Origin: Wuchereria bancrofti
Taxonomy: Eukaryota > Nematoda > Chromadorea > Rhabditida > Onchocercidae
Direction: 5' to 3'
Assembly: GCA_005281725.1 (NCBI GenBank)
Contig: SSBO01000001.1
Location: 5,936,399-6,000,398 of the forward strand
DNA length: 64,000 bases
This document shows, piece after piece, positions 10,302-24,613 of this stretch (position 1 is the stretch's first letter; each line of letters starts with the position of its first letter). Both the position numbers and the translations under genes were made by a program. The notes below the pieces were generated by a model, which was given only the letters and a program-made list of their open reading frames with translations, was not told where the DNA came from and ran no database searches.

Positions 10302-13300
10302 ACGGGTTATTTGATAGTTCGTTCAGGACTTTCCTAGCTTGTTTTTGTTCTTCCTAAAATCAACTAAGAAATGAGTGAGAATTCCGTAAAATTTCATCGT
10401 TTTTATTAAATTTGATTTTTTGCGCTTTTTTCATTTACTTTCAAAAAACTGTAAAATGGTCATAATATTGCTCCAAGTAAATTTTAATGACTTATCCCTC
10501 ACACCATTGCGACCTTGTGTATTCTTTACTAGCGAAATCCTGTTTCGAATTTTGGTTATCTCATTTTTTCTTTAATCTCTTTCATCTCCTTCATCCTTTG
10601 ATTTCTAATCACTGTTAGGGTGCTTCTTGCTGATGTTTCCGTTTGGTGCATATCTTAAGAGACTTGTCGTATTTTCAATCGAACCATCCTTTCAAGCATG
10701 TACAAAATGATTATGCCTTCCTGATGTATCTTCATAATATTTCTGATTTCATTACTTTTTTGCATGACTGTTCTTTTCGGGATATTTAGAATGTTTGATA
10801 TCTGACATATTCATATTTAATAGGCGTTAATCATTTGCTGAATTTTTAAGGTCGTTGTGGGTGGCTGCTTTGTAAATGCCTCTAGCATAGCAGTAGTGTG
10901 AGTTGTCTATCACAAATTTTGAAGTGAAAAATCTCACTTTTCCTAGCGTGGTTGACGAAGGTTACTAGTGCAATACATATTACGCAATATTAGCAATTTC
11001 CCTTTAAAAGATAAAAGATTTATTGTAGTATGTGCAAATAAACATTCCTTAAAAGTACTTCGCTATCAGAGTGATCTATATATTCAGGAATGTAGCACAG
11101 CGTTTGAGTTTTGTCATTCCTCTAAGTTTTGTTTCGTAAATTTTTGTTGAAGATTTCTGCTTTCCAATTTCCCAACCGTAGCACATTCCCGAATCGCCGA
11201 GTAGCTCATATAGTATATCATAGGGATCTTGAATTTATTATAGGCATCTTAGAGCGTTCCACCGTAGTACTATAGCGTTAGATAAGATTTCGCTGTGAAA
11301 TCTGTGTCCGTGATTTAGCTCATTTAACTCGTAAAATATAATGAGTTTGGAAGGTGTCAATACTCTTAAGTTTACTATTGAGTTCATTTGTTAATTGCTA
11401 ATGACGACCAAACTTGTGCTTGGTATAAATAGAATGTGCTTAGTATAAATAGAACTTGTAAAATGTATTTGGAAATTTGAAACTATAACCCTTTGTGAGC
11501 ATCAACAAGGATTACAATAGCATGAGGTAGCCAGTCCCGAAAACTTCGAAAAAATTTTGCTGGATGACGGATTCAAGCAAAAACAAGTGCTTCGATTGTT
11601 TGGTACTCGGGACCGGCATTTCAGTCGATGTATTTATGAATTGTTTAGGATAATAATGAACCTGTACAAAACAATACAAACAAAAAAAATGCGAATTTCT
11701 CTCCAACAAAACAGAAGTTTTTACGGTAGCTGGGCAAACTTGGAAATCTGAGCTGAAAATAAAGCGACCATATATCAACGTAAGACTAAAGTATGAAATT
11801 AAATTGGAATAATCACTTTGAAGAGGCAACGGAATTCGAATGCCAAACACAACTTAGATTAGCTCTACTGAACACAAGAGTGGCATGACGAAATGAATAA
11901 CAATATAAAAGCAAGAAAACACAGACTTCATCTTTTCAAAATTAGCATCCATCTTAACAAGACACATGACTGTGCAGAAAACTGCAGCGTAGAGTGAGAA
12001 ATGGGACAGGACAGAGGCTCGAATAAAAGATTAACAAACATATTAATCTGAAACCAAATTCATTCATGCAAAGAAGGCATTTTCAATAACAATGAAAAGT
12101 AAACATCGGATTAAAAATCAACAATCAAGAATACATAGTTGTTCTGCTAACAACAAGCACAAAATTCCCTATGGAAATAAAAATTTGGATATTAGGTGAA
12201 CAAAGATTAATGAAAATCCAATTAACAAACTAACAAAAAGCTTAGTAAATGACAAGCCAGTAAGGACTGTTGAACATATGGATAAAGAGCAATAGGAATT
12301 AGAAAACTGTTATGAAGAGAGAAACAATATTGAATGTATGCAACCAAGTGACGATTCAAAATCTGAAATATTCATTTGCAATAACATGATAGCTACAAAC
12401 AATGAGTAGCAAGAAGTACCGTCCCAAACTCCTTCAAATTTAGTTATTTCGCGGAACGAAAATTTTAAACCATAACTTCAAGAATGAGAGATGAAGTCTT
12501 CAGAACATTTTTATTTCAGGAAATGTGAGCAGTGAGCGAGGAATTTGGGAGTCCTGGAATGGTAGAAATTAGAGGACTAATAATTTATATACCAGCAATA
12601 AGTCTGAAATTTAAAATCTGAACCTACGAAAGTGAATAACAGCAGCAGGGTTCCTCATTCTAGAGCCAATCTTTAAGCAAAGATTTAGGCATCGAATTCA
12701 CTTAAAAGATTCGAACATTTTTGGAGTTTTGAAAAATGAAGCCTTCAAAGAATCGAATTTTCCACTTAAACCTCACCCTTTAAAGCCAAAAAAGCAAGAA
12801 AAGGTTTCAACAACATTAAAGCATAACTGCACAGGATCAAAACCGAATGGAAAAAGAATTATTTACAAGAGCTGAGGATTGTCGATAGTACAAGCACTGA
12901 TGTTCCCTAAAACGACTGAGATCGGAGTGCTGGTTACAGTGATAAAGTGATGATAAATAACCAGCAATTACAACAACAAGTAATGAACAAATACAAACTT
13001 TATCAGAAATACGAGAAGACCATTCAAAATACTTCCTATTATCATGATCTCCGACAAGCATTCATGATAAGAAATGATTTCCTATGAAATGCACAGCTAT
13101 TTGCAACATGAAGCTACAAGATTTCTTTCATACGCGAAAAAAGATCAGTGATCTTTGACTTGACGAATACATGAAGCACTTTCTCAAATTTAAACAGATC
13201 GCATTTACTAATTCACAGAATAGTAGGCAAAACTAAATGATAAGAGACATTTGATGGCGATACTTTTGCTACTTCAAACCCAAAATATTGAAACATGTAG

Positions 13301-13607
13301 TAGACACATGTTAAAATTACTTTAATACTCAGTATCAAAAATTTAATAGTGAGGAAGTAATTCGACAAACTAGAACGCTGCCAGTCGTTCCACCAATTAT
13401 TCGTTTCATCTACCGATCAAGTTATCGCCAAGACTGGATGGGCATCATCTTGCAATGAGCAGGATCGGTAGACTGTGTCAGGAAAAAAATATCACAACTT
13501 TTGACATAATACATGTGTTCATTTCCGACTTGTCACTTCTGGTGTCCATCTATACTTGTCCGAGTCGGAGATCCTAGATCAATCATGGTGGTTATTCGCT
13601 ACTCTTG
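10302..13607. other. convergent intergenic region, possible decayed element
   Basis: Lies between the 3' ends of the Dbf4 (+) and BAZ2 (-) genes. 10302-11400 is T-rich on the + strand; a possible AATAAA for Dbf4 lies at 11037-11042. From about 11500 to 13350 the + strand turns strikingly A-rich, with short open stretches in all frames broken by many stops. That is what a decayed coding or transposon remnant would look like, but I recognise no transposase motif, terminal repeats or target-site duplication. A 20-bp near-tandem repeat sits at about 11416-11455. Confidence 0.5.
11416..11455. repeat. two-copy 20-bp tandem repeat
   Basis: The unit TGTGCTTRGTATAAATAGAA occurs twice head to tail with one difference (G/A). 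Each copy contains TATAAATA, so it mimics a TATA box, but no gene start follows. Confidence 0.7.
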
Positions 13608-16600
13608 CTAATTTGTCGCTAGTGATGAAGATGATAGCAGTGCTACCGAGTGTACCAGACGTGGATTTTTCAAGCGCTTTAAACGTTTCGAGTAATTATA
13701 TCGCAACTGCTTCCATCGTTTCAAGTAGAATTTATGTAGTGTGACTCCAGACTGACCAATCGGTGACTCATCCTCATTAAAAGTTCGACAATTTTCAAAA
13801 ATTTGCTCTAAGTCTTCGATAAAACTTTCCTGCGTCATGTATCTGAAACCAGTACAGAAAATACAGCATTATGCAGAATGATCCTCCATGTACTGCTTCC
13901 TCTGATCTTTAGCCTATACCTTTTTTCCTTTGCACTCTTCTAAAATATGTTCTCAAAATGTAGGCATGAATAAAAAAGCACTAACTTGTTACTTTCAACA
14001 TTCATTCGTATCTGATTCAAATCCATTGGTCTTTTGATAACTTTTTTATAAAATGGTACTTCTTTAGTATCGACAGGATACTGAAACGGCCCTGACTCAG
14101 GTCTCGCCCACAACTCGTCCAGCATCGTGCTGCAATTTAGTATTTTTGAAAATAAGATTACCGAAAATTATTGGCGGAAAGTGCATCAATCGATCTCAAA
14201 AATTATCTCATTTCAGCTGTTTGATAAACGCGTTTGAATTAGAAATTAGAATTTAGATGTTTTTGAACGTACTTGAAAAGGTTTTTCATCATATCTAGGG
14301 GGAAGTCATAGTCTGCTGGTGTCATCCTTCGCCTATGTCGTGGAGCTTCCTGACGTCCGCTTGCATCTTCCTGCACGCAACTAGTTTGCTTTTCCTGACC
14401 TTCCTGTTGAGCAAGCGCTATTTCTACATCGCCATTTAGAAGAGAATTTGCAAGCTCTGTCGAGAAACCATCAGCCTTAAAATTGACAAATAATTACATT
14501 CAAAAAAACCAATAATTCATATATCAAGACAAGGAATGAGAGATACCACCTGAAAAGTAGATGAATATATGAGATAAGGAAAACACAAAAACAAAGTGAA
14601 AAAATAAAACAAATTCCAAAATAGTCCGCGGCAAAACAAATCAAGGCTTACATTGAGGCATCCTGGACACGTCCACTGCTTAGGATCATTAAGTGTTGGT
14701 GAACGGTCGAAACAAGATGCATGGTAACCGTTGTAACATTTCGAACAAACGATAATCGGTTCCAGTGGTTGAGAATTTGGTCGATTCCATTTGGCACAAA
14801 GAAGACAAAGCACTTTACGGCAGGCTCGTTGGACACATAAAGGACAGTACCACTCACCATCTGGGACTGCAGCTATTCGCGGCTGAAAATGCACAAGATA
14901 GTGGTAGGAAGAACGGAAAAACTCTTTCGTTTTTCAGCTCATTACTAAGACAATTTTTCCAAAGTCCAATTTTCAAAATCTCCACAACTTACACGGAAGC
15001 AGTACATATGATAACCCATATCACAAGCATCACAAAGTAACAGTTGACTTTCATTCTCACTTGTTCGACAAATCTGACAACTTGCTTTCATTATCGATTT
15101 TTCCCATGCAATGGCTGAATCCAAAGCCTAGAATTCATTAAATCAAACACCGAAATCAAGGACTGAATGTGTTAAAACCAGGAGCATAAATTAAAGGTAT
15201 CGAGATCGATACATAGTCTTATCCTTTTTCACCCCGTAATTTATTTGCTCAAACTTTTGCTCAAACAGTCCTCCAGGTTCAATCATTTGTATCCCTTATT
15301 CTTATAAGTAATGAGAAAATGTGACGGGTACTGTAAGTTCACGAATTTTTATATGAAAAAATTTCAGTGCAAATTGATTGTCTTGACAATAGTACTTATT
15401 AAAAGCTAACCTGTAGTGCAAACATAATTTGTCCACCGGTTCTAGCCTTCCGAACGTAATCACGCCAACGCTGCAAAAGCTCAGTATTTCCACTTTCATC
15501 GACGGTAATAGCGGCGCTATCAAATGGACAGTTGGAGTTAATAGAATCACTATTTTCAGATTGGACTTCACTAACATCCACGATACTACTTGTGTCTGCA
15601 CTGTTACCATTGTGACTATTCTGCTGTTGGGTGCGCAGGATCTTCTCAGCTGGTATTGTAGAACTGAAGTTTAAAGTTAGCTAACAAATTCTTTCGTAAA
15701 CTTAAACGATATAAAACAGATTGAGACTAGAAAGCATAGCCATGAATCATATCAAATGTTAGGAACTCAAGTTTTCATAAACGACAGAATCTCGCACAAA
15801 TTATATTTTTAATGACGTTCACGAACACTTTTACATACATAAAGTAAAAAACAAATATGTATATCCCGGCCAACAAAGTATAGGTGCATGTCTTCGTGGT
15901 GCAATATGTAGCAGCTAGGTCAATTCTAAAGTAGTAATTCAAAATGCATCGAGATAAAGGTTTAATTGGAATATGAATCTTTTCTAAGAGAACTAAATAA
16001 ATGGGTATCAAACATTCGTTTTTCCGGTTACAAAAACAACACACTTTAACGTGTGACTACTAACTTCTAGAAATAGAAATGAAGACATTAAATGAAAAAA
16101 TTCTTACCCTGCATAATAGCGATGAAGCAAATACCGACGTTCAATACTTTTCTCAACTTCTAAAAGTCGGTCTTTCAGCGCCTTGAAATCATCCCATTCG
16201 AACAGTGAACGCTCTTCAATGACTTGTGCTTCATCAGTTAATACATAACCATCGTCCAAAGTCCAAGCATCCAAACTATCTTCACTTTCCGTATCATCGT
16301 CATGGTTATCTCCAGTGGGGAACATTGGCTGAAAGAACTTGAAAAACTTTTTTCATCAAGTTTTATGAACCCAGCTTGAAAATTTAGGAACAGCTAATGC
16401 GTCAAAAATTTTCATGTTGTATCAGAAAATTTAATAATTGAAAAGTCTGCTTAATTTCTGAGAAAAAAAATCCAACCTCAAGTTCAAAAAAACCACTTAC
16501 TCGACAATGAACATTAGCGGCGACAACTTTCTGTTCAAACGATGAAATCAGAGCAGCAAGTCTTACTATCATTGCTTTGTTTATTTCGTTATTTGTCAAC

Positions 16601-19600
16601 GGCCGACTAATACACTCTAATTTTACTGAAATTTAGTAACTGAAAAAATATCTACAAATACAGGATAAAGAATATGATAGACAGAAGGAACATATCTGCT
16701 TATCAAAAAAATATCTTAGAATTATTCTACAAATCGGACTTTAAAATTCTGTAGTAAAGGTATCATAAAATAAATCCTATTATAAAATTTCCAATCCTTC
16801 ATCGCACTGTAGAGTTGGCAATGATTCATAGATATGGAGTAGGAGAAAACATAAAAGTGCAGAAATGTCGCTTCTAACTCTTACATGTACAATTATTTTA
16901 GTAGATTTTTAACACACCAGTCTGATATCTAGCATTGCAGGCTCTTTCAGGTAAATCATTGAAACTCGCTTCTGGCGTAGTTTCACTGAACTATTAATAA
17001 TCAGATATTTGAACTGTTGACTTATTTCGACAAATGAAAGTGAAAATTATAGTTTGAGAACAATATCAAGGCATTCCTTACAGTTAATTATACTTACACT
17101 GAGTGCTTGGATTGAATGTGAAATTGTCTTTAATAAGCAAACGATGTAATACACGTTCCCGTATACCTCGACCGTGAAACGCACCGCGTAGCTGCTCCAT
17201 CAATTTTCCGTTTGATATCATCCACCAGCCCCGTTTGCATCTGTTATCCAGTCTACGTAGACGTACTAAAAGAAAATGATTTTGGAAATGTGAGTCCGAA
17301 CGAGATTAACTTCTCGTTTAATATAAATGGACATAAATTTGAACGGTCTAAATTTAGCGTATTCAGGCTTTGCATTATAATGGGATTAAATTTACCTTTT
17401 TTCCCTCTGTTCGGGCGTTCTTCATTGCCACATAACGTATCCAGGATATCTTCCAAACAAGCAATAACGTCTGGATTGACAAAATTTCTCGGATCCTCTG
17501 TAAAGCATGAAAACTCAAGGATGATTTTATAAACCTGATTAAAACTTGATTAAATTAAATAATAAGGAACCAGCAATGGATGGCGGATCCTGCCGACAAG
17601 TGACATCCACATTAACCGCTGGATTATGGAGACCCGATGAAGCAATGCTTTCTACCAGAGGGACACCAAGACGTGGTAAAACCCAGTAGAAACGATGAAA
17701 ACGATCCTGGAAGTGGTGAAGTATGAAAACACCTAAAAAGTCTAAATAAATAAGAAAAACAAGTATATTAAAAAGACAAGTTATGGCAAGACAAATAAGG
17801 AAAAAAAATAAGTAGGATAAAGCAGTAAATAAAATACATAAATACATTCCCTACCAGTCCAAGACTGAGTTCACATCAAAAAAAAGTACAAAAATGAGAT
17901 AAAATTATCACATTTCCCAAAGAAACAAATACTGCTTCACCAGAGACTAGTCTTTCTTTTTTCTCTTTCCTGCTAAAAATTAACTCCTTTTAAATCATAC
18001 CTGTCCAACAGGTTGAATGCGCACACGATTGATCAATGCGTTGTGCCTTTCACGTAGCTCTTCCGCTTCACTATTGAGCTTTCCTATGTACTCATCCAAT
18101 TCATCAACAGTCATTGCTTCCTCCTACAGTAAGTAAATGGCTTCAAAATTACAAGTTTAGAAAAAATATAAACATAAATTAGAAACCGTTTCAAGATTAA
18201 TGATATCTGCCCAAACTGTAACACACACAGGCTTTTATAAACGTAAACAATTTTTAAATAAAACACAAAGAATAGTTCTATGAAATTCAGATTTAAATCT
18301 TAAATTTCATAAATTTCCAGCACCATCTCCAATTTCTTACCTCTTCAGTTAACACATCGCATTGTCCAAGTCCTGGTGTGAGTGCTTTCAGTCGAGATGG
18401 TTGTAACGCCGGTTCTACTTCCTCTGAAACATCAGAGGGCTCTGAACCAGGAGTACCAGCTCGACTAGATGAAGTATCATCATCTCTGATATCATGCCTC
18501 AGCTGCAATTTATTCATTGACATCCAGAACTATGGATTTTTAATCGTTAGATTCATCAAACATTTTTCTCGGAATTCATATTTAACTATAAACAAAAGTC
18601 GACAAGTAAAAAACATGAACAACGGTAGAAAAAACATGGATGAGAATAGAGAATAAGCTCCTATCAGAAATTAAACTTTAGAAAACAAATTAAAAGTTTC
18701 CGCGAAAGCTGCATCAAACTTCATTGGTTAATAATATAAAGTTTTAAAACAAAGTAAAAGAGTCGAAATAAATGCATAAGTGATAAAAATAACAAGCAAA
18801 AAACAAATAGGCAGAAATGTAACTGAACTTACTGAATTTTTCCAGTTTACGGAAAAATCTGAACTTACTCGTCTTAGCGCCACTCGCTTTCGTGTCTGCA
18901 CTGCTCGTAAAGCACGTGATTTACCTTCACGTAGCCACTTTTCACCTTTCAAACGCGTCATTTCTTCCATATTTGATTCAATATCACGAACAACGTTGCG
19001 GCAATATAGCAGTTCGTTACACAGAAAAGCTAAGATCGCAGCTTTTGATTCCGGATCTAAGCACTCGAATGAACAGCACTCTAATTTGGCGCCCAGCTAA
19101 AATTAACTACTTAAAATGTTATAAGTGAACCTTAAAATTTGAATCCAATGTATGCAATCGTATACTATGAAATTAATCAAGTTGATTCCAGGATTTGACA
19201 AAGCGAAATGTAATGAAAAATCAAACATAATAAAAATACCAGAAATGAATTTAAAATTGAACAGATCTAATGTAAAGACAATAATACCTTTTTTCCTTCT
19301 TCATCACGTGACAAAAGAAACATCTTTAGTAATTCCGAATAATTCTCTCGATGGACACCCACATCCTTAAGTGCTTGTCCGAGAGGAGTTCGCCCAGCAA
19401 TTCCTGATGGTAGTCCAGGATATTCGAGGACCAATTGCAGCAAAATTTTAGTCAATAACAAGAAACCTTTGAGATAATTCGGATGATTTTGTAAACCTGC
19501 CAGGAACTCGTTTAGCGTTGGTATCGCATTTAAATCTTAAATTTCATAAGATTCATTCTCTTAAGAATTGATGAAACCATAACATAGTAAGATATCCTAG

Positions 19601-22600
19601 ATCTTGTATAAAATTAAAGTAAATTTTTTGAAGTGAATTTCCATTTGGAAGGATATAAAATTCACACGATCAACTCACCAATTTTTAAAACATGACCAAA
19701 ATTACGTATAAATTCATCAACCATCAAAACATTAGCAAATGCTGATGCACTAACAGTAAGATTTTCGATCGAATCAAGCGTGGGTAATTTCTAAAAGTAA
19801 AAATTCTAAAAGATGGACGACTCTACAGAATCAAAATTAAAATAAAATTAAAGCTTCAAAATTCGGAAATTTTACAACTTCGAACTTAAGTAAGATCATA
19901 AGATTTTTCATCTTTTCAACTTCGAAAATAACTGAGGAAAATACAAACTCGTGCTTCTTCAATCAAAAGATCATCTGTCGGCAGTCGAAGCGCTTTCAGA
20001 CGTTCTTCCTGTTTTTCTTCTTCACTGAGTTCTAGCTTCGGTAATTTCAATTCTACAGTTGGAGCTATAGAAGAGTCAATAGCAACAGTGGTGGTAGTGG
20101 TGACAATATGAGAAGGAATAATATTAGTAGTAGGAGAAATTCCGGGAGTTGAAACTGGTATAACTGAAGGTGTTGCGTGGCGTGATACTGACTCAGATTG
20201 GTCCATCTAAATTTATACGATAGTACTGAGTTTCAATCAAAATAAATAAAGGATTTGATTATTGACTTGATTATCTGCTCTAATTTAATACGATTAATAC
20301 ATAGAAAAGAGAATGAAGTGAAACAAAAGGGTACTTTAGGTTTCTTGACTTCAGGTTCCACTTCAGCTGTTGATTTTCCTTCAACTCTAAAAACCGAGGG
20401 CTGCTGTTTTTGTTGCTGTTGATGAAATTGACGTTGTTGCTGTTGAACATGCTGACCCTGGAACCAAGCAGAAGATGAAACAAATCAAAAAACATACCAA
20501 ATAGGTATAAATTTAATTCCACATTCTTTCTTTCTATCATCAAGATTACTGGGAATATCCACTTATCCCAAACATTTTTGATCATACCACATTACGGCTG
20601 TACTTGAATTTTTTGAAAAAGACGCCAATGTCAACCTTTAAGCTATACGTTTAATTCATTTCACTTCCATTCAGTGAAGCTATCAGTGTTAACATGAGTC
20701 AAATATGCCACTGATTTTAAAGCATCCGCAAAGATATCCCCTGATCTTCAATAATTATACCTACATATGTGATTACAGTTCAGTGCAAATATGAAGCCCA
20801 CATAACCATGTGTAGAAAAAATACAGGTTCTAAGGACTTTTTCATTTAGATTGTTAAGCCCACTTTTTCAAAAACTTTCAACTCAGAAAAGTTAAGGAGC
20901 AGTAAACCCTTTAAAAAAACTTACGAATGTAAGCAATAATTGCGCATACATTTGTTGTTCTCCCTGACGGCGAAGTAGTTGTCGATGCAGTTGTTTCAGT
21001 GCATTATCCTCAGTCAGCTTCAGTAAATTCTTGTCAGCTGATGGAGCTTCAATGAATTTTGAAATAAATCATAAGTCTGTCGTATAAATGGAATGATTTA
21101 TAATCTTATGCATAAAAATAGACTTGGTGTTTATCTAAACAATTATGTGTTTTATATAATTAGTGAAAAGCAATAGGAAATAACACCATGACTATCAGAC
21201 ATGTCTGCTATCGTACTTTCCGGAGCTTATGACAGCACACATCATAAAAGCTAAAATACCAAATTATGTTAATTTTTAATCGGTTACTTTAATCACCAGT
21301 GCAGTCTGAGACGCCATGCAAAGTCGGAAAACTCATTCAGCTGAAAATCCAAACTCACCAACTGTACCAGAAGGATCGACTGCTCCTGAAGAAAGGGTTG
21401 TTTTTACATGGGTACCAGATGTTCTACGAACAGTATTGGTAGCAGAACAGTTAGCAATTTCTGCCAGAATCCTTTCTTCCGATACTCTGTCAGGAACCTG
21501 AAAACAAGGAAACAAAATAAGAAATTCATTAAAAAGAGAATAACTCAACATCAGCTCACAACCTGAAAAGTATGTAATAGATAAAAAGAAGCAAGAGACA
21601 GGTGATGATGAAACAAATTCATAAGAATGAAATAAAATTATATCTCACCTTTGAACCATCTTCATCATCTTTGAAGAGAATGTACTCACCAACAATCACT
21701 TTACAACTGAAGCTGAAGTTTTCTCTGCCGATGTCTTTGATATTCTTCTTCGTGAGGTACTGAAAAGGGAGTAGCATGAAACTTACCTCAATTTTTCATA
21801 TCCATTTTCAACTTGGAAAATTTCTCAGAACATCTAAATTTCGAATTGTGTTCAAGTAGTCGAGCGTTACATTAGAATAATTTATTCAAATCTAAACACA
21901 TACCCGCGTTACTTCAGCATATGAACCAAGTTTTTTACCGCATGGTGCATAGTAAATAACATCACCTCGAACCCCGCTGGCACTTATTGTTCGGATGCAA
22001 GTCTGACGTCGCCAACTGAAATAACAAAAAGATGAGTGATTCCAATGTGATAACGAAACTTTATGGATTTCTTAAATCTTTAGTGCAATATGTCTCTGGT
22101 GGAGTAAATAAAGCTTATATGCAGCTTATTATTGACTAAACAAAAAGTAAGAAATACACCACTGCAATTTAACTAAACAAAAAATAAACCAACAAAAAAA
22201 AAAACTAAACAACACCACTGCAATTTGATATTTCTTAGTAAATAGAACCGAAAGTCTGTTTAATGTTTTGTGAATGGTTATTTGGTAGTAAAATTATGTG
22301 TCCACACTTTTTAATTTGAAGGAAACTTATTTTTAAATAACAGTTAACACTTCAAAAGTCTTCTAAGATATCACAAACAGTAGACAGAACTAAAGATTTG
22401 AACAGCACTGGTATCAGACCGGAAATAATTAAAATGAAGTACAGCATAAAAAGAGATAAGTAATTTACGCAGTGAAGACATTAAAAAAAGTGAGTAAACA
22501 TTCAACATCAAAAGCAAAAATAAACCCAGATTTCAGAGGTATTCGTATCAAAGACGCATCAGCTTGCGTACGCTTTCTTGAACCATCAGAATCCGTGCCG

Positions 22601-24150
22601 CTAGTATGTTCCCCAAAAATACGACTACGCTCCCCTGTTGTACCATTTCTTGGTTTATGAAATGATAAATCTAGGGGTGAATCAGTGAGTTTAGCAGAAG
22701 ATGGTGATGTCAGCACTGATTCGTGAGAAGTAACTTTTGCAGATAACGCATACGATCGATGACTTTCGTCTTCTCGACATGTACTGCAAAAAGACCAGCG
22801 ATGGAAGCTATAAAGTTTCGTTTCCCTGACTTGACTTTTATTTTCTTTTATGAGAAATGATATTTAAATAAACATCTCGTACGCTTAACTGTTACTAATT
22901 TCTGGTTAAGTGCAAACAGCCACACTAAAATGAAACTTGCCTCAAGCCAGTGGTGGCGCCACTTGATGCCACTTGATGAATCATTGCAGTTCTTTTTAAC
23001 ATATGAGTACTACTACTACTACCACTTCCACTGGGACAAACAGAAGTTGTGATAGTATTAGTAGTTGCAGCTCGAGCCCTAGCCCTTTCATAGTTAGCAG
23101 CACTTTGCAACACGGCGGCAATAAGTTCACTGTGTTGCTGCTGCTGCTGCTGCGAAGCCGTGGCTGCAAGTGCAGCATAGCAGCGTGCCGATGCTTCTAA
23201 AAGATTTGAATTCAAAGATACGCCGCCAGTTGATGATGATGATGATGATGACGAAGGTGAGAGTTGTGAAGACATACCATTTCTTGTTCTGTTGTTATCC
23301 CTAAAAACAAAATTCTCACCTCAGAGTTTTTTAATTTAAATTCAAAGACTTTTTTAGTAAAGAAAAAAATAATTTACGTGAATAGGATGCAATTTTGAAA
23401 AATTGTTCTTTTTCAGTTTTAGAATTTTCACTTTTCTTTAGGGAAACTACTAAGAAAATATAAAATAAACAAATTCCTAGAAAAAAATTTAAATTTTAAT
23501 AAATCCCACCTTCGCTTCGGTATTTCACCCGGTTCCAAACCCTTTGTTGGAGAATCCGGAACAGAAATTGGGATGCCAGTGTTCGCAGAAGAAGTAGAAG
23601 CTATATCAGCAACAAAACGCCCAGCTGTTCGTAGTGTCGACTCGTTGTTATCTGTGTTATTGGGATCGCGATTCGTTTGTTGTCTACCTAAAAGGATAAT
23701 ATATCCATTTAATCGAAATTCAAATTTCACCGCAGCAATCATATTTCTTGATAATCTTAGGCCTTGCTCACAATCTCGGAAATGTTTGATACTTTACGAA
23801 TTTAATTCAATGAAATCATATGTACAACATTATCTGAAACGCTTTAAATCTGAATTATCATCCTGGCTAAAATTACAGTATAACAATGTACCAGTAACAA
23901 TGTTAGCTGATCTTGTACTTGCAGTAGCCATCCTCCTCAGCACTTCTTCAAATGATTCTTGTGGTTGCTGCTGTTGTTGCAATAGCAATCCTGGCTGCGA
24001 CAGCTGTGCCATATTCCAAAACATCATATCGACTGTGTTTGTCATACCAAAATTCAAACTTGGAAAAATCAAACCCATCGGCATATTATTTTGTGTAGCT
24101 GCTTGAGCAGCTAACAGGGCCAAGAAATTCTGTTGTGTCTGATCGCCCAT
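13608..24150 (-). CDS. flt-1: BAZ2-type chromatin remodelling subunit (TAM/MBD, DDT, WHIM, PHD, bromodomain)
   Basis: Regulatory subunit of ISWI-type remodellers; reads chromatin through PHD and bromodomain. About 28 exons, about 1,600 residues, ATG 24150, stop 13608. Exons 1-4 (24150-23892, 23687-23510, 23300-22937, about 22783-22526) encode a Gln/Ser/Ala-rich N-terminus. The TAM/MBD-like fold is in 22015-21904 and 21759-21649 ([20 protein letters not shown]). A Gln-rich part lies in 20457-20335. DDT is in 19790-19679 and 19535-19288 ([17 protein letters not shown]). WHIM-type motifs lie in 19096-18869, 18123-17571 ([20 protein letters not shown]) and 17265-17100 ([14 protein letters not shown]). 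PHD 1 spans 15126-14652 (CQIC...[12 protein letters not shown]...WYCPLC), and PHD 2 follows (CLLC...[12 protein letters not shown]...CPGC). The bromodomain is in 14129-13986 and 13842-13608 ([32 protein letters not shown]). The exon 3-4 phase does not match in my model, so one boundary or a micro-exon there is missing. Confidence 0.92.
23136..23250 (-). repeat. coding trinucleotide repeats: poly-Gln and poly-Ser in BAZ2 exon 3
   Basis: On the minus strand, runs of CAG encode about six Gln near 23136-23155, and a TCA run (plus-strand GAT) encodes a Ser tract at about 23231-23250. Both are in frame within exon 3 of the BAZ2 gene. Such tracts vary in length between individuals and could serve as markers. 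Confidence 0.85.
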
Positions 24151-24163
24151 TTCCTAAAGAAAG
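24151..24163 (-). promoter_or_regulatory. splice acceptor just before the BAZ2 ATG (candidate trans-splice site)
   Basis: On the minus strand the sequence reads TTTCTTTAG|GAAATGG, placing a strong 3' splice site 3 bases before the ATG. This is typical of nematode mRNAs that receive a spliced leader. It could instead be the acceptor of an intron following an upstream exon somewhere in the 31.6-kb gap. Confidence 0.5.
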
Positions 24164-24613
24164 CGTTTCCACTTTTTGAAATTTAAACATAAAAAGCTAT
24201 AATTCCTTTCCGGAATTTCTAAAAAAGTAATTTAGAAGTAGGAGTAGAACCAGAGTAGGAAATACTGAGATTATAAACTATATCTTATAAGCTATTATAA
24301 ACTATCAGAAAATAAAAAATACGAAACCAGACATTTGTTTGCTACTCATCATACACTAAAATTCAGTGCGACAGATATATATTTAATAGTATCACTAATA
24401 GATAAGCCACACAGAAATGGACACATTTAAAATGTGAAGAGATTCATGGATATTTTTTGAAGACAACAAATAATTTAGACTTTGCAAGTTACACTATGTA
24501 TGCATTTATCTGTATTTCTCTCCTGTTTTTCGCATACAATGTTAATCACGTTTGATAAGCAGTAATATGGTTTCAAATAATGAACCTGATTTCACCCTCC
24601 ACCTATTGCATGC

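Noticed and set aside
23573..24106. 177-codon plus-strand open frame
   Set aside because: Antisense to BAZ2 exons 2 and 1; the Cys-rich run is the complement of the Gln tract. The minus-strand reading has matching splice sites and known domains downstream.
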